From Pseudomonadota bacterium (GTDB lineage Bacteria; Pseudomonadota; Alphaproteobacteria; Sphingomonadales; Sphingomonadaceae), in assembly GCA_021849075.1 (NCBI GenBank), contig JAJZTH010000030.1:1-38616 (forward strand): a DNA stretch of 38,616 nt. Direction: 5' to 3'. Shown piece after piece: positions 25,245-35,393 of the stretch. Position 1 is the first letter of the stretch; every line of letters starts with the position of its first letter. Position numbers and translations under genes: made by a program. The notes under the pieces were generated by a model, which searched no databases, was not told the DNA's origin, and saw nothing but the letters and a program-made list of their open reading frames with translations.

Positions 25245-25340
25245 GATGCTTTCCCAATAGTCTGAACGGCTTCGTCTATCAGCCCGTCAGGCGCTTCGCC
25301 ATGCTCTTGGCGCGCGCGACAGAGTGGCTATAAGGCGCGC

Positions 25341-26042
25341 ATGACCGACTTTACCGATGAAGAGCTGGCGCTCGACCCGCATTTTGCCGACCAGTTCGAA
25401 CAGGGCTTTCGCCCCGCCTGTCAGCTCTACCTGATTTCGCCGCCGACGATCGACGAAACATTCGTGGAAACGCTCGCCGCCGCCTTTGACGGCGGCAAGG
25501 TCGCGGCGTTCCAGTTGCGTCTGAAGGGACTGGATGAAGAGGCGATCGCGCAGGCGGCAGCGCCGCTGCAAAAACTGTGCGCGGAACGGGAAGTCGCCTT
25601 CATCATCAATGACAGCGCCGAGTTGGCGCATCGTCTGGGCGCGGATGGCGTGCATCTGGGGCAAGGCGACGGCGATCCCAAGGCCGCGCGCAGGCTGTTG
25701 GGGCCAAAGGTGCAGATCGGCATCACCTGTCATGACAGCCGCCATCTGGCGATGGAAGCGGGCGAGGCGGGCGCGGACTATGTTGCGTTCGGCGCCTTCT
25801 ATCCCACCACCACGAAGGAGACGGCGCATCGCCCCGATCCGTCGATCCTGGGCTGGTGGACGACCCTGTTCGAACTGCCCTGCGTCGCGATCGGCGGCAT
25901 CACGGCGGACAATGCTGCGCCTCTGGTGGCGGCCGGCGCGGATTTTCTGGCCGTCAGCGGGGCGGTGTGGAACCATCCCGACGGGCCGAAGGCGGGCGTT
26001 GCGGCCTTTGCAGCGGTGCTGGGCTGGGAAAACGAGGGATAA
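25341..26042 (+). CDS. thiE: thiamine-phosphate synthase
   Basis: A 233-residue TIM-barrel enzyme joining HMP-pyrophosphate to thiazole phosphate. AFQLRLKG provides the early strand, [23 protein letters not shown] the pyrophosphate site, IGITCHDS the next strand, and [28 protein letters not shown] the phosphate-binding end. It has an N-terminal extension of about 25 residues ([17 protein letters not shown]) seen in alphaproteobacterial homologues. No TPP riboswitch is visible in the 96 bases upstream. A family C repeat follows two bases after the stop-adjacent AAG. Confidence 0.9.
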   Translation: MTDFTDEELALDPHFADQFEQGFRPACQLYLISPPTIDETFVETLAAAFDGGKVAAFQLRLKGLDEEAIAQAAAPLQKLCAEREVAFIINDSAELAHRLGADGVHLGQGDGDPKAARRLLGPKVQIGITCHDSRHLAMEAGEAGADYVAFGAFYPTTTKETAHRPDPSILGWWTTLFELPCVAIGGITADNAAPLVAAGADFLAVSGAVWNHPDGPKAGVAAFAAVLGWENEG

Positions 26043-26043
26043 G

Positions 26044-26164
26044 CCCCTCCCTTTCAAGGGAGGGGTTGGGGTGGGTGCGAGCGAAGCGAGCTTGTGATCT
26101 ATCGAGGAGAGGACGCCGCTAACGCGGCGTACCCACCCCCGGCCCCTCCCTTGAAAGGGAGGGG
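26044..26164. repeat. intergenic palindromic repeat, family C
   Basis: The 22-base left arm (26044-26065, starting CCCCTCCCTTTCAAGGG) and right arm (26143-26164) are exact reverse complements. Inside lie a second pair (GGGTGGGT and ACCCACCCCC), GCGAGCGAAGCGAGC and GCCGCTAACGCGGC. It fills the thiE - transpeptidase gap. Confidence 0.9.
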
Positions 26165-26266
26165 AGAATATGTGTCCGCCTCCAGCTTCAAACACCCTAT
26201 GCGCCACTCAAGGCAGCTTTCCGCGCATCCGTGCGTTGTCTCTTCCTGATCCGGGAGAGTATCACC

Positions 26267-27364
26267 TTGAAATATCGCCTTCTCGCTCTGACGCTGTCAT
26301 GCGCGGCCTGCAATGTGAACGTCACCGACGCCAATGACAGCGCGCCAGCCGCGCCAGCCAATCAGACGCCCGGTAATCAGGCGCAGGCCGCGCCTGATCC
26401 ATCCGCCGACTATGCTTTCCAGATTGTGGCAGAACCGGGCGGTAAGCCATGGCAACCCAACCCAATTTTGCAGGCGCAGGTCGCGCTGAACCGTGCCGGC
26501 TTTTCGCCCGGGGTGATCGATGGCAAGGATGGCATGAGCTTCAAGGCGGCGCTGCGCGGCTTTCAGGAAGCGAACACGCTTCCAGTGACCGGGGTTTACG
26601 ACCAGAAGACCTCCGTCGCCCTGCTGGAGGGGGAGGCGCGGCCCACCACATGGCTGGTCACAATCCCGGCCGGCTTTGCCCGTGGTCCCTTCTTCGCCAT
26701 TCCCAAGGGGCTGAACGAACAGGCCAGCCTGCCGGCGCTGACCTATCGCAATCTGCTGGAAAAGCTGGCCGAGCGTTTCCATACCACGCCCGAAGCGCTG
26801 ATCGCGCTCAACCCGCCGAACACGAAGGCGGCGGCCGGCGCGACGATCCGCGTGCCCGCGATCGACAATCAGCCGGTCGCCCGGATCGCGGGGGATGAAC
26901 GCGGCTGGGGCGAAACGCTCGCCAGTCTGGCGGTCGCGAAGGATCAGCCGCAGGCCGATCATCTGGTGGTGGACAAGTCGGACGGGCTGCTGCGGGCCTA
27001 TAGCGCCGACAATCGCCTGATCGCACAGTTCCCGGTGACGACCGGATCGCAGCATGATCCCCTGCCGCTGGGCGAATGGACCATCAAGGGCGTCAGCCGC
27101 AATCCTGATTTTCACTATAATCCCAATCTCTTCTGGGACGCTTCTGCCATCGACAAGAAAGCGTTGCTGCGCCCCGGTCCCAATGGTCCGGTCGGCGTGG
27201 TGTGGATCGACCTGTCAAAGGATCATTATGGCATCCACGGCACGCCCGAGCCGCAGACGATCGGCCGCACCGAAAGCCATGGCTGCATCCGCCTGACCAA
27301 CTGGGACGCCGCCCGTCTGGCCCAGATGGTGAAGAGCGGGGTCAAGGCGCGGTTTCAGGCGTGA
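26267..27364 (+). CDS. L,D-transpeptidase (YkuD) with peptidoglycan-binding domain
   Basis: A 365-residue envelope enzyme. A membrane-entering N-terminus (MKYRLLALTLSCAAC) contains cysteines compatible with a lipoprotein signal. A PG_binding_1-like domain follows (NPILQAQVALNRAGFSPGVI ... LPVTGVYDQKTSVALL), then a LysM-like segment (LAERFHTTPEALIALNPP), and the YkuD catalytic domain with YGIHGTPEPQTIG and ESHGCIRLTN, where the catalytic cysteine is C340. It crosslinks peptidoglycan stems or anchors proteins. TTG 26267 is chosen as start because GGGAGAG lies seven bases upstream; the frame is open to 26231. Its stop overlaps the next gene's GTG. Confidence 0.9.
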   Translation: MKYRLLALTLSCAACNVNVTDANDSAPAAPANQTPGNQAQAAPDPSADYAFQIVAEPGGKPWQPNPILQAQVALNRAGFSPGVIDGKDGMSFKAALRGFQEANTLPVTGVYDQKTSVALLEGEARPTTWLVTIPAGFARGPFFAIPKGLNEQASLPALTYRNLLEKLAERFHTTPEALIALNPPNTKAAAGATIRVPAIDNQPVARIAGDERGWGETLASLAVAKDQPQADHLVVDKSDGLLRAYSADNRLIAQFPVTTGSQHDPLPLGEWTIKGVSRNPDFHYNPNLFWDASAIDKKALLRPGPNGPVGVVWIDLSKDHYGIHGTPEPQTIGRTESHGCIRLTNWDAARLAQMVKSGVKARFQA

Positions 27365-27930
27365 ACAGGCGATTGTGGAGTGGCGGGGCGGTCGCGCTGC
27401 TGCTCTGCGTCGCCTTCGCCCATTATTGCGTGCGCATCGTGCCGGCCGATGCGCCATCCACTCCGTCACAACCGGCAGCGATGACGCCCGCCGACAATGG
27501 CCCGCTGCTGATCCCGGTGGAGGGCGTGCCGGCATCGGCCCTGACCGACACGTTCACACAGGCGCGGGCTGGCGGCGCGCGGCCGCATGACGCCATCGAT
27601 ATCATGGCCGCGCGGGGCAGGGTGGTGCTGGCCGCTGCCGATGGCCGCGTCGAAAAGCTGTTCTGGAGCGCGGAGGGTGGTCGCACCCTGTATCAGCGAT
27701 CCGCCGATGGCCGGCTGATCTATTATTATGCGCATCTGGATGGTTATGCGCCGGGCCTGCGCGAAGGGCAGGCAGTGCGTCGCGGGCAGCGGATCGCGAC
27801 CGTGGGCAGCACTGGCAATGCCAATCCCGCCGCCCCGCATCTGCATTTCGCGGTCAACGTCATGGCGGCGGGCGATCCCTGGCATGGCGGCCGACCGATC
27901 AATCCCTATCCGTTGCTGGTGCGCCACTGA
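27361..27930 (+). CDS. M23-family metallopeptidase (LytM domain), membrane anchored
   Basis: A 189-residue protein starting at GTG 27361, overlapping the transpeptidase stop (GTGA). An N-terminal hydrophobic segment (GGAVALLLCVAFAHYCVRIV) anchors or exports it. The LytM domain has RPHDAIDIMA (HxxxD), IYYYAHLDGY, and APHLHFAVNV (HxH), the full set of zinc ligands, so it is predicted active rather than a degenerate activator. Coupling to an L,D-transpeptidase suggests joint work in peptidoglycan remodelling. Confidence 0.9.
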   Translation: MNRRLWSGGAVALLLCVAFAHYCVRIVPADAPSTPSQPAAMTPADNGPLLIPVEGVPASALTDTFTQARAGGARPHDAIDIMAARGRVVLAAADGRVEKLFWSAEGGRTLYQRSADGRLIYYYAHLDGYAPGLREGQAVRRGQRIATVGSTGNANPAAPHLHFAVNVMAAGDPWHGGRPINPYPLLVRH

Positions 27931-28111
27931 CTTGTCCTACAGGGTGGGGCGCATGCTATATCCATGTCCGTAAAATAGGCAGCAATGCAGCGCGCCTTTC
28001 CCGAAATGTCCCGAACAGGAAATTTCATGTCTAATTCGGCGGGAAAAGTGCGAAGTTAAGCGCCGGCGGGCCTGCCTCTTGCCCTTAGCCCCTTAGCGCT
28101 GTAAAGGCGCG

Positions 28112-28138
28112 GCCAGCCTCAAAGAGGCCGGCTCTTTT
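28112..28138 (+). terminator. hairpin with T-rich tail in the efp leader
   Basis: Arms GCCAGCCTC and GAGGCCGGC pair with one mismatch around AAA, followed by TCTTTT. It lies about 30-40 bases before the efp ATG. It could end transcripts from upstream or act as an attenuator of efp. Confidence 0.45.
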
Positions 28139-28169
28139 CCACATTCAGACATATAGGCAGGCTCTTCCC

Positions 28170-28733
28170 ATGAAGATCAGCGGCGTGGACATTCGTCCCG
28201 GCAACAATATCGAATATGAGGGCGGCCTGTGGCGCGCTGTCAAGATTCAGCACACCCAGCCCGGCAAGGGCGGCGCCTATATGCAGGTGGAACTCAAGAA
28301 CCTGATCGACGGCCGCAAGAACAACGTCCGTTTCCGCTCCGCCGAAAGCGTCGAGCGCATCCGCCTCGACACCAAGGATTTCCAGTATCTCTATGCCGAA
28401 GGCGACATGCTCGTCTTCATGGATCAGGAAAGCTATGAGCAGATCAACCTGCCGTCCGAATTGCTGGGCGACGCAGCGGCCTTCCTTCAAGACGGCATGA
28501 TGGTCGTTCTGGAAATGTATGAAGAACGCCCGATCAGCGTCCAGCTGCCCGAAACCATCGAAGCCACCGTCGTCGAAGCCGACGCCGTGGTGAAGGGGCA
28601 GACCGCATCTGCCAGCTACAAGCCGGCGATCCTCGACAATGGCGTGCGCGTCATGGTGCCGCCGCACATCGTTAGCGGCACGCGCATCGTGGTCGATGTC
28701 TATGCGCGCGAATATGTGAAGCGGGCCGACTGA
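28170..28733 (+). CDS. efp: translation elongation factor P
   Basis: A 187-residue factor that relieves ribosome stalling at proline runs. Three OB-type domains are apparent. Domain I holds the loop [14 protein letters not shown] with K33 at the tip, the residue usually modified. Domain II includes [20 protein letters not shown] and [16 protein letters not shown], and domain III ends [20 protein letters not shown]. No lysine-modification gene is near. ATG 28170 is the only sensible start. The stop overlaps the next gene by one base (TGATG). Confidence 0.96.
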   Translation: MKISGVDIRPGNNIEYEGGLWRAVKIQHTQPGKGGAYMQVELKNLIDGRKNNVRFRSAESVERIRLDTKDFQYLYAEGDMLVFMDQESYEQINLPSELLGDAAAFLQDGMMVVLEMYEERPISVQLPETIEATVVEADAVVKGQTASASYKPAILDNGVRVMVPPHIVSGTRIVVDVYAREYVKRAD

Positions 28734-29119
28734 TGCGGTCGGGGCGCAGCGCGGCGGCATGGGCCGTCCTTCTGGCGACTGGCGTGCTGCCGGCTGCGCT
28801 CCCCGCTCCGGCGCTGGCCCAGGCCGCCGCGCCGCGCACCACGCCGACCAAGGCGCAACTCGACAGCGCGGCCCAGACGCTGCGCATCATGATGAGCGCG
28901 CTTCAGTCGAGCGAGGTCGGCCAGCCGGTCAAGAGCGCGCTGTTCGACTGCCTCTATTCCAATTCGATCGGTGAGATCAGTGCGGCCACGGACAAGGTGA
29001 TCGCCGCCAATGCCGGCAAGGTCGATCGCAAGGATGCGTCGCAGATGCTGGCGGTGATCGCCGGCACATGCGGTTATCGTCCGGCGCCCGCCGCCGCCAA
29101 GCCCGCACCGAAGAAATAA
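28733..29119 (+). CDS. secreted hypothetical protein, 128 residues
   Basis: A signal peptide runs to about residue 30 (AVLLATGVLPAALPAPALA with AQA cleavage). The mature part is mainly helical: KAQLDSAAQTLRIMMSALQS, VGQPVKSALFDCLYSNSIGE, then ASQMLAVIAGTCGYRP and a short proline/alanine/lysine tail. Two cysteines (in FDCLYSN and GTCGYRP) could form a disulphide in the periplasm. I do not recognise the family. It is translationally linked to efp and followed by suhB, a placement I recall from other sphingomonads, but I cannot assign a role. Confidence 0.75.
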   Translation: MRSGRSAAAWAVLLATGVLPAALPAPALAQAAAPRTTPTKAQLDSAAQTLRIMMSALQSSEVGQPVKSALFDCLYSNSIGEISAATDKVIAANAGKVDRKDASQMLAVIAGTCGYRPAPAAAKPAPKK

Positions 29120-29159
29120 CCCAGCAGGCCGCCCGCATCCGGGCGGCGGAGAAAAGAAC

Positions 29160-29975
29160 ATGGTATCGCATTCCGGCCTTCTCACCGTCATGGAGCGCGC
29201 CGCGCGCAAGGCAGGCAGCAAGCTGCGCCGCGACTTTGGCGAGGTCGAGCATTTGCAGGTCAGCCGCAAGGGACCGGCCGACTTCGTGTCGAAGGCCGAC
29301 CAGCAGGCCGAGCGCACTCTGGTCGAGGAATTGCAGAAGGCGCGTCCCGACTGGGGCTTCCTGCTGGAAGAAGGCGGGGTGATCGAAGGCGATCCCACCA
29401 AGCCGCGCTGGATCATCGATCCGCTGGATGGCACCACCAACTTCCTGCATGGCATCCCGCACTTCGCCATCTCGATCGCGGTGGAAGAACCGCTGTTCGG
29501 TGGATCGAAGCGCGAAGTGACGACCGGCCTTATCTATCAGCCCGTCACCGACGAAAGCTATTGGGCGGAAAAGAGCCGGGGCGCCTGGCGGCATGACCAG
29601 CGGCTGCGCGTGTCCGCCCGCCGTGACCTGGCCGATTGTGTGATCGCGACCGGCATTCCGTTCATGGGCCATGGCAATATGGCCGAATGGACCCGCATCT
29701 TCGGCGCGGTGGCCCCTTCGGTCGCTGGCATTCGCCGTTTTGGCGCGGCTTCGCTCGACCTCGCCCATGTCGCTTCGGGCCGCTATGACGGCTATTGGGA
29801 AAGCGGTCTTCAGCCCTGGGACGTCGCCGCCGGCCTGCTGCTGGTGCGCGAGGCGGGCGGGTTCGCCAGCGACTTCCGCGGCGGCGATCAGCCGATCGAG
29901 CGCAAGGAAGTGATCGCCGGTAACGATGCGATCCATAGCAAGCTGCACAAGCTGGTGGCCGGCGCGCTGCGCTAA
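29160..29975 (+). CDS. suhB: inositol monophosphatase family protein
   Basis: A 271-residue Mg-dependent phosphatase. The metal motif includes E70-E71 in FLLEEGGV and D87, D90 in WIIDPLDGTTNFLHG, with the second motif LQPWDVAAGLLLVREAGG near the end. This is the IMPase/SuhB fold; in E. coli SuhB also helps rRNA transcription antitermination, so either or both functions may apply. Length and order are normal. It ends the efp cluster and is followed by a strong terminator. Confidence 0.93.
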   Translation: MVSHSGLLTVMERAARKAGSKLRRDFGEVEHLQVSRKGPADFVSKADQQAERTLVEELQKARPDWGFLLEEGGVIEGDPTKPRWIIDPLDGTTNFLHGIPHFAISIAVEEPLFGGSKREVTTGLIYQPVTDESYWAEKSRGAWRHDQRLRVSARRDLADCVIATGIPFMGHGNMAEWTRIFGAVAPSVAGIRRFGAASLDLAHVASGRYDGYWESGLQPWDVAAGLLLVREAGGFASDFRGGDQPIERKEVIAGNDAIHSKLHKLVAGALR

Positions 29976-30032
29976 GACCCGGCAATACCGCCTCTGCCCA
30001 CTGCCGCTAAAGGGCTGGGGGCGAGTCGTTTG

Positions 30033-30091
30033 AAAAGCCGGCGACCGGGCGTCCATCCGAAGGGGAAGGGGCGTCCGGTCGCCGGCTTTTT
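30033..30091 (+). terminator. strong terminator after suhB
   Basis: Perfect 16-bp arms AAAAGCCGGCGACCGG and CCGGTCGCCGGCTTTT surround a 26-base loop, with one more T after them. It can work in both directions. Confidence 0.9.
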
Positions 30092-30447
30092 CGGTAATGG
30101 CGTCCACCATCTTGTTGCGACGCTGCATCTGCACTGTTGCTGGCGGAGTCGGAGTTGCAACGGGTCGTTAGCCAGCGGTCCTTTACCGCCGCGCCGCGAT
30201 GTGCGCGCGCTGTGCAAAACTTCTGCGCAATCCGCGCAATCCTCAACAAGGCGCTGGAAAATATCGGCTATACCGGTCTGCGCTGCGCCCATTTCCGGCC
30301 TCTTTGAACCCGCATTCGGGCCAATGCGCCGCTACCGCTAACATACGGATTTCTTGCGAATCATTCTCAGGGCCTTGGCCCCTTGCTTCGCATCTGCAGC
30401 GGGCCTAAAGCGCCCCCAACGATGACAAATTGTCCCAGGGGATAACA
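30092..30447 (+). promoter_or_regulatory. long upstream region of the nuo operon
   Basis: These 356 bases hold no gene I can support and must carry the nuo promoter. Visible features are a short direct repeat (GCGCAATCC at 30230s) and a small hairpin with GGGCC/GGCCC near 30370. I could not settle on a -35/-10 pair. Confidence 0.4.
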
Positions 30448-30822
30448 TTGGTCGACCTCGCCCAATATCTGCCGATCCTGATCTTTCTCGGGATCGCCTT
30501 GCTGCTCTCCACAGCATTCGTCTTTCTGCCGATGCTGGTGGGCCGCCTGACCGGCGCGCATAAGCCCGACCCTGCCAAGCTCTCCGAATATGAATGCGGC
30601 TTTCCCGCTTTTGAAGAGCCGCGCAGTCAGTTCGACGTGCGTTTCTATCTGGTCGCCATTCTCTTCATCATCTTCGATCTTGAAGCGGCGTTCCTGTTTC
30701 CGTGGGCGGTTAGCCTCGACCAGATCGGCTGGGCCGGCTGGGCGACGATGATGATCTTCATAGCGGAGCTGGTGCTCGGCCTCGTCTATGCGTGGAAGAA
30801 GGGAGCACTCGATTGGGAGTAG
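30448..30822 (+). CDS. nuoA: NADH-quinone oxidoreductase subunit A
   Basis: A 124-residue three-helix membrane subunit of complex [21 protein letters not shown] and [20 protein letters not shown] are the classical loop and second helix. The start is taken as TTG 30448, six bases after AGGGGA; an earlier TTG at 30430 lies before that site and is less likely. Its last bases overlap the start of nuoB. Confidence 0.94.
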   Translation: MVDLAQYLPILIFLGIALLLSTAFVFLPMLVGRLTGAHKPDPAKLSEYECGFPAFEEPRSQFDVRFYLVAILFIIFDLEAAFLFPWAVSLDQIGWAGWATMMIFIAELVLGLVYAWKKGALDWE

Positions 30823-31367
30823 AACTGACCAGCCCCATTCCCGGCACCATGCCGCCGATGGGGACGCAGCCCGACCAGGCATTCTTTGACTCGCTGAACA
30901 GCGAAGTGAATGACAAGGGCTTCCTGATCACATCGACCGAGGAACTGTTCCAGTGGGCCAGAACCGGCTCGCTGTGGTGGATGACCTTTGGCCTTGCCTG
31001 CTGCGCCGTGGAAATGATCCACGTCAACATGCCCCGTTATGACATGGAGCGCTTCGGCGCCGCGCCGCGCGCGTCTCCGCGTCAGTCGGACGTCATGATC
31101 GTTGCGGGTACGCTGTGCAACAAGATGGCCCCGGCGCTGCGCAAGGTCTATGACCAGATGTCCAACCCGAAATATGTGATTTCGATGGGCAGCTGCGCCA
31201 ATGGCGGCGGCTATTATCATTATAGCTATTCCGTGGTTCGTGGTTGCGACCGCATCGTGCCGGTCGACATCTATGTGCCGGGCTGCCCGCCCACTGCCGA
31301 AGCTTTGCTCTACGGCATCATGCAGTTGCAGCGGAAGATCCGCCGGATCGGGACGATTGAGCGTTAA
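30813..31367 (+). CDS. nuoB: NADH-quinone oxidoreductase subunit B
   Basis: A 184-residue peripheral subunit carrying cluster N2. [20 protein letters not shown] contains the vicinal cysteine pair, and [12 protein letters not shown] plus [15 protein letters not shown] give the other two ligands. The start is TTG 30813, with GGGAG upstream, overlapping the nuoA stop by ten bases; the open frame reaches back to 30792. Confidence 0.95.
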   Translation: MGVELTSPIPGTMPPMGTQPDQAFFDSLNSEVNDKGFLITSTEELFQWARTGSLWWMTFGLACCAVEMIHVNMPRYDMERFGAAPRASPRQSDVMIVAGTLCNKMAPALRKVYDQMSNPKYVISMGSCANGGGYYHYSYSVVRGCDRIVPVDIYVPGCPPTAEALLYGIMQLQRKIRRIGTIER

Positions 31368-31368
31368 T

Positions 31369-32154
31369 ATGGGCCATTCTGCACCCAAGATCGTGAACCC
31401 TGAAGGCATTGCCGAGGAAATCGGCGCGCTGCTGGGTGGCATGCTGGTCGAAACCGTCGATCATGCCGACGAACTGACCTTTGCCGTCGTGCGCGAGGAT
31501 CTGGCCAATGCCATGGTCGCGCTGCGCGACATGGGCCATTATCAGCAGCTGATGGAAATCGCCGGCGTCGACTATCCCGATCGCCCCGAGCGGTTCGAGG
31601 TCTGCTATCATCTGCTGAGCGTCACGCGGAACCACCGCGTCCGGGTGAAGGTGTCGACCGACGAGGATACGCCGGTGCCGACCGTCACGCATCTGTGGCC
31701 GGTCGCCGGCTGGCTGGAGCGCGAAGTGTTCGACATGTATGGCGTCGTGTTCGACGGCAACAAGGATCTGCGCCGCATCCTGACCGACTATGGCTTCAAG
31801 GGCCATCCGCAGCGCAAGGACTTCCCGCTGACCGGCTATGTCGAGCTGCGCTATTCCGAGGAGGACAAGCGCGTCGTCTATGAGCCGGTGAAGCTGGCGC
31901 AGGACTTCCGCAGCTTCGACTTCATGTCGCCATGGGAAGGTGCGCAATATGTGCTGCCCGGCGATGAAAAGGCTGCCGCTCCGGCTGCGCCCGCCGCTGC
32001 TCCGACGTCCAAGGCGACCGAAACCAAGGCTGACACCGGCGCGGGCGACGCCACCAACAAGAAGGCGGAAGAAAAGTCTGCCGAAGCGCCGGCCAAGCCC
32101 GCCGCTGCAACCGATGAAGGCAAGGGCGCAGCCAAGCCGGAGGACAAGGCGTAA
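31369..32154 (+). CDS. nuoC: NADH-quinone oxidoreductase subunit C, with Ala/Lys-rich tail
   Basis: A 261-residue peripheral subunit (30-kDa type). The signature [20 protein letters not shown] and [20 protein letters not shown] is intact at about residues 118-158. From about residue 200 the protein ends in a low-complexity tail of some 60 residues rich in alanine, proline, lysine and glutamate, which is not part of the conserved fold. It is separate from nuoD, unlike the E. coli NuoCD fusion. ATG 31369 is one base after the nuoB stop. Confidence 0.95.
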   Translation: MGHSAPKIVNPEGIAEEIGALLGGMLVETVDHADELTFAVVREDLANAMVALRDMGHYQQLMEIAGVDYPDRPERFEVCYHLLSVTRNHRVRVKVSTDEDTPVPTVTHLWPVAGWLEREVFDMYGVVFDGNKDLRRILTDYGFKGHPQRKDFPLTGYVELRYSEEDKRVVYEPVKLAQDFRSFDFMSPWEGAQYVLPGDEKAAAPAAPAAAPTSKATETKADTGAGDATNKKAEEKSAEAPAKPAAATDEGKGAAKPEDKA

Positions 32155-33389
32155 TGTCCGACTATCTGGAAAAGATGGACCATATCACCGATGCGGCCGA
32201 CCCGGCCTATGGTGATACGGAAATCCAGAACTACACGATCAACTTCGGCCCGCAACACCCGGCGGCGCACGGCGTTCTGCGTCTGGTCATGGAGCTGGAC
32301 GGCGAAATCGTCGAGCGGTGCGACCCGCATGTCGGTCTGCTGCATCGCGGCACCGAAAAGCTGATCGAGCACAAAACCTATATGCAGGCTTTGCCCTATT
32401 TCGACCGGCTGGACTATTGTTCGCCGCTCGGCATGGAGCATAGCTATGTATTGGCGGTCGAAAAGCTGCTGAACCTGGAAGTGCCGCTGCGCGCGCAATA
32501 TTTGCGCGTGTTCTTCGCGGAACTGACCCGCATCTGCAATCACATGCTGAACCTTGGTTCGCATGTGATGGACGTGGGCGCGATGACGCCAAACCTGTGG
32601 CTGTTCGAAATCCGCGAGGATTGCCTCAACTTCTTTGAGCGCGCGTCGGGCGCCCGCATGCACTCGGCCTATTTCCGGCCGGGCGGCGTGCATCAGGACG
32701 TTCCCCTGAAGCTGCTGACGGACATTGCCGAATGGCTCGACACCCGCCTGCCGCGTCTGTTCGAAGACGCGATGAGCCTGGTGGTCGACAACCGCATCTT
32801 CAAGCAGCGCAACGTCGATATCTCGATCGTGAGCAAGGAAGATGCGCTCAAGTGGGGCTTTTCCGGTCCCATGCTGCGCGGTTCGGGCATCGCCTGGGAT
32901 ATCCGCAAGGCGCAGCCCTATGATGTGTATGACCGCATGGAATTCGATATTCCGGTCGGCACCGCCTATGACTGCTATGACCGGTTCATGGTCCGCGTCG
33001 AGGAAGTGCGCCAGTCCGCGCGCATCATGAAGCAGTGCCTCAATGAAATGCCCGAAGGGCCGATCGCCAGCTTTGATCGCAAGGTCTCGCCGCCCAAGCG
33101 CGGCGAAATGAAGCGGTCGATGGAAGCGCTGATCCACCACTTCAAGCTCTATACCGAGGGCTTCCATGTCCCGGCGGGCGAAGTCTATGTGGCGACCGAA
33201 AGCCCCAAGGGCGAATTCGGCGTCTATCTGGTCAGCGACGGCAGCAACAAGCCCTATCGTTGCAAGATCCGCCCGACCGCTTTCTCGCACCTGCAAGCAA
33301 TGGACTTCATGATGAAGGGCCACATGCTCGCCGACACCACCGCTGTACTGGGCGCGATGGACATCGTGTTCGGAGAATGTGACCGATAA
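32154..33389 (+). CDS. nuoD: NADH-quinone oxidoreductase subunit D
   Basis: A 411-residue subunit (49-kDa type) that with NuoB forms the quinone site. [20 protein letters not shown] near the start carries the quinone-site histidine, [20 protein letters not shown] follows, and the end ...[10 protein letters not shown] is the family's C-terminus. ATG overlaps the nuoC stop by one base (TAATG). Confidence 0.96.
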   Translation: MSDYLEKMDHITDAADPAYGDTEIQNYTINFGPQHPAAHGVLRLVMELDGEIVERCDPHVGLLHRGTEKLIEHKTYMQALPYFDRLDYCSPLGMEHSYVLAVEKLLNLEVPLRAQYLRVFFAELTRICNHMLNLGSHVMDVGAMTPNLWLFEIREDCLNFFERASGARMHSAYFRPGGVHQDVPLKLLTDIAEWLDTRLPRLFEDAMSLVVDNRIFKQRNVDISIVSKEDALKWGFSGPMLRGSGIAWDIRKAQPYDVYDRMEFDIPVGTAYDCYDRFMVRVEEVRQSARIMKQCLNEMPEGPIASFDRKVSPPKRGEMKRSMEALIHHFKLYTEGFHVPAGEVYVATESPKGEFGVYLVSDGSNKPYRCKIRPTAFSHLQAMDFMMKGHMLADTTAVLGAMDIVFGECDR

Positions 33390-34057
33390 TGGCTGACGCA
33401 GTTCATATCCCCGATGAGGCCGAAACCCGCGCGCGCTGGGGCGCGTTCGAGTGGACCGCCGAAAATGCCGAACAGGCCAAGAAGGTCATCGCGCGCTATC
33501 CGGCCGGTCGCCAGCAGTCGGCCGTCATGCCGCTGCTCGATCTGGCCCAGCGTCAGGTTGGCGCCGAAACGCAGACCAATGGCTGGCTGCCCGTGCCGGT
33601 GATGGAATATATCGGGCGTCAACTCGATATGCCGTATATGCGCGTGTATGAAGTCGCGACCTTCTACACCATGTATAATCTGGCGCCGGTCGGCCGTTAC
33701 CATGTGCAGGTGTGCGGCACGACGCCATGCATGCTGCGCGGGTCGGACGATGTGTTCGCCGCGTGCAAGAACAAGGGCCTGGTCAAGGGCGGCACGACCC
33801 CCGATGGCCTGTTCACGCTGACCGAAGTCGAATGCCTTGGCGCCTGCGCCAACGCGCCGATGGTCCAGATCAACGACGATAATTTCGAAGATCTGACCTA
33901 TGACAGCACGGTCGCCATCCTGGAGACGCTGGCCGCTGGCGGTCAGCCCAAGATCGGTCCGCAGATCGATCGTCAGACGAGCGCGCCCGAAGGCGGCCCG
34001 ACCACGTTGAAGGACATGGTCAGCGACAATCACGATTATCGGGGGGATTGGGCATGA
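33389..34057 (+). CDS. nuoE: NADH-quinone oxidoreductase subunit E
   Basis: A 222-residue thioredoxin-fold subunit with a [2Fe-2S] cluster. The ligands are in [14 protein letters not shown] and [13 protein letters not shown]. Helices at the N-terminus ([20 protein letters not shown]) are typical. The C-terminal 40 residues form an alphaproteobacterial extension ending [10 protein letters not shown]. The start overlaps the nuoD stop (TAATG) and its stop overlaps the nuoF start. Confidence 0.95.
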   Translation: MADAVHIPDEAETRARWGAFEWTAENAEQAKKVIARYPAGRQQSAVMPLLDLAQRQVGAETQTNGWLPVPVMEYIGRQLDMPYMRVYEVATFYTMYNLAPVGRYHVQVCGTTPCMLRGSDDVFAACKNKGLVKGGTTPDGLFTLTEVECLGACANAPMVQINDDNFEDLTYDSTVAILETLAAGGQPKIGPQIDRQTSAPEGGPTTLKDMVSDNHDYRGDWA

Positions 34058-35391
34058 CCGACGCACCCGCTGCACCGGCTCCCTTCGTAGGCCCGCTGGC
34101 CGACAAGGACCGTATCTTCACCAACGTCCATGGCTTCCAGGATTGGGGCATCGACGCCGCCATGAAGCGCGGCGATTGGGACAATACCAAGAAGCTGATG
34201 GAGATGGGGCAGGACGCCATCATCGACACCATCAAGGCGTCGAACCTGCGCGGCCGTGGCGGCGCCGGCTTCCCGACCGGCATGAAGTGGAGCTTCATGC
34301 CCAAGGAAAGCAAGGATGGCCGTCCCAGCTTCCTCGTCATCAACGCCGACGAATCCGAGCCGGGTTCGTGCAAGGACCGCGAAATCATCCGCCACGATCC
34401 GCACAAGCTGATCGAAGGCGCGTTGATCGCCGGTTTCGCGATGCGGGCGCGCGCCGCCTATATCTATATCCGTGGCGAGTTCATCTATGAGGCGAAGGTT
34501 CTCTTCGCTGCCGTCGAGCAAGCCTATGAAAAGGGCTTCATCGGCAAGAATGCCTGCGGATCGGGCTATGATTTCGACGTCTTCGTCCATCGCGGCGCTG
34601 GTGCTTATATCTGCGGCGAGGAAACCGCGCAGATCGAAAGCATCGAAGGCAAGAAGGGGCAGCCCCGCCTGAAGCCGCCTTTCCCGGCGGGTGCAGGTCT
34701 CTATGGCTGCCCGACGACCGTGAACAATGTGGAATCGATCGCGGTCAGCCCGACGATCCTGCGGCGTGGCGCGGCCTGGTTCAACGGTTTTGGCCGTGAG
34801 AATAACCGTGGCACCAAGCTGTTCCAGATCAGCGGCCATGTGAACAGGCCGTGCGTGGTCGAAGAAAGCATGTCGATCCCGTTCCGCGAACTGATCGACC
34901 GTCATTGCGGCGGTATTCGTGGCGGTTGGGACAATCTGCTCGCGGTCATTCCGGGCGGCTCCTCGGTGCCATTGGTTCCTGCCAAGGAGATCATGGACGC
35001 GCCGATGGACTTTGATGGTCTGCGTGCGCTGGGTTCCGGCCTTGGCACTGCCGCCGTCATCGTCATGGACAAGTCGACCGACATCGTCCGCGCCATTTCG
35101 CGTCTCTCTTACTTCTACAAGCATGAGAGCTGTGGCCAGTGCACGCCATGCCGCGAAGGCACTGGCTGGATGTGGCGCGTGATGGAGCGTCTGCGCACCG
35201 GCGACGCCGACCAGAGCGAAATCGATATGCTGTTCAATGTGACCAAGCAGGTCGAAGGCCACACCATCTGCGCGCTTGGCGACGCGGCGGCATGGCCGAT
35301 CCAGGGGCTGATCCGGCACTTCCGGCCGGAAATCGAGCGCCGGATCAACGAAAACAAGGGTAGCGCCCCCGTCATGGAGGCAGCGGAGTAA
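34054..35391 (+). CDS. nuoF: NADH-quinone oxidoreductase subunit F
   Basis: A 445-residue NADH- and FMN-binding subunit. [20 protein letters not shown] is the nucleotide loop, [15 protein letters not shown] the FMN region, and the [4Fe-4S] ligands are in [15 protein letters not shown] plus a later cysteine in [16 protein letters not shown] 34054 overlaps the nuoE stop (ATGA) and follows a GGGGGG ribosome site. Confidence 0.96.
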   Translation: MTDAPAAPAPFVGPLADKDRIFTNVHGFQDWGIDAAMKRGDWDNTKKLMEMGQDAIIDTIKASNLRGRGGAGFPTGMKWSFMPKESKDGRPSFLVINADESEPGSCKDREIIRHDPHKLIEGALIAGFAMRARAAYIYIRGEFIYEAKVLFAAVEQAYEKGFIGKNACGSGYDFDVFVHRGAGAYICGEETAQIESIEGKKGQPRLKPPFPAGAGLYGCPTTVNNVESIAVSPTILRRGAAWFNGFGRENNRGTKLFQISGHVNRPCVVEESMSIPFRELIDRHCGGIRGGWDNLLAVIPGGSSVPLVPAKEIMDAPMDFDGLRALGSGLGTAAVIVMDKSTDIVRAISRLSYFYKHESCGQCTPCREGTGWMWRVMERLRTGDADQSEIDMLFNVTKQVEGHTICALGDAAAWPIQGLIRHFRPEIERRINENKGSAPVMEAAE

Positions 35392-35393
35392 CC

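Noticed and set aside
25245..25340. TPP riboswitch before thiE
   Set aside because: The 96-base gap lacks the conserved CTGAGA and ACCTGATC-type motifs.
25287..26207. 306-residue minus-strand frame opposite thiE
   Set aside because: Contains repeat-derived peptides ([19 protein letters not shown]) at its start and is otherwise a thiE shadow.
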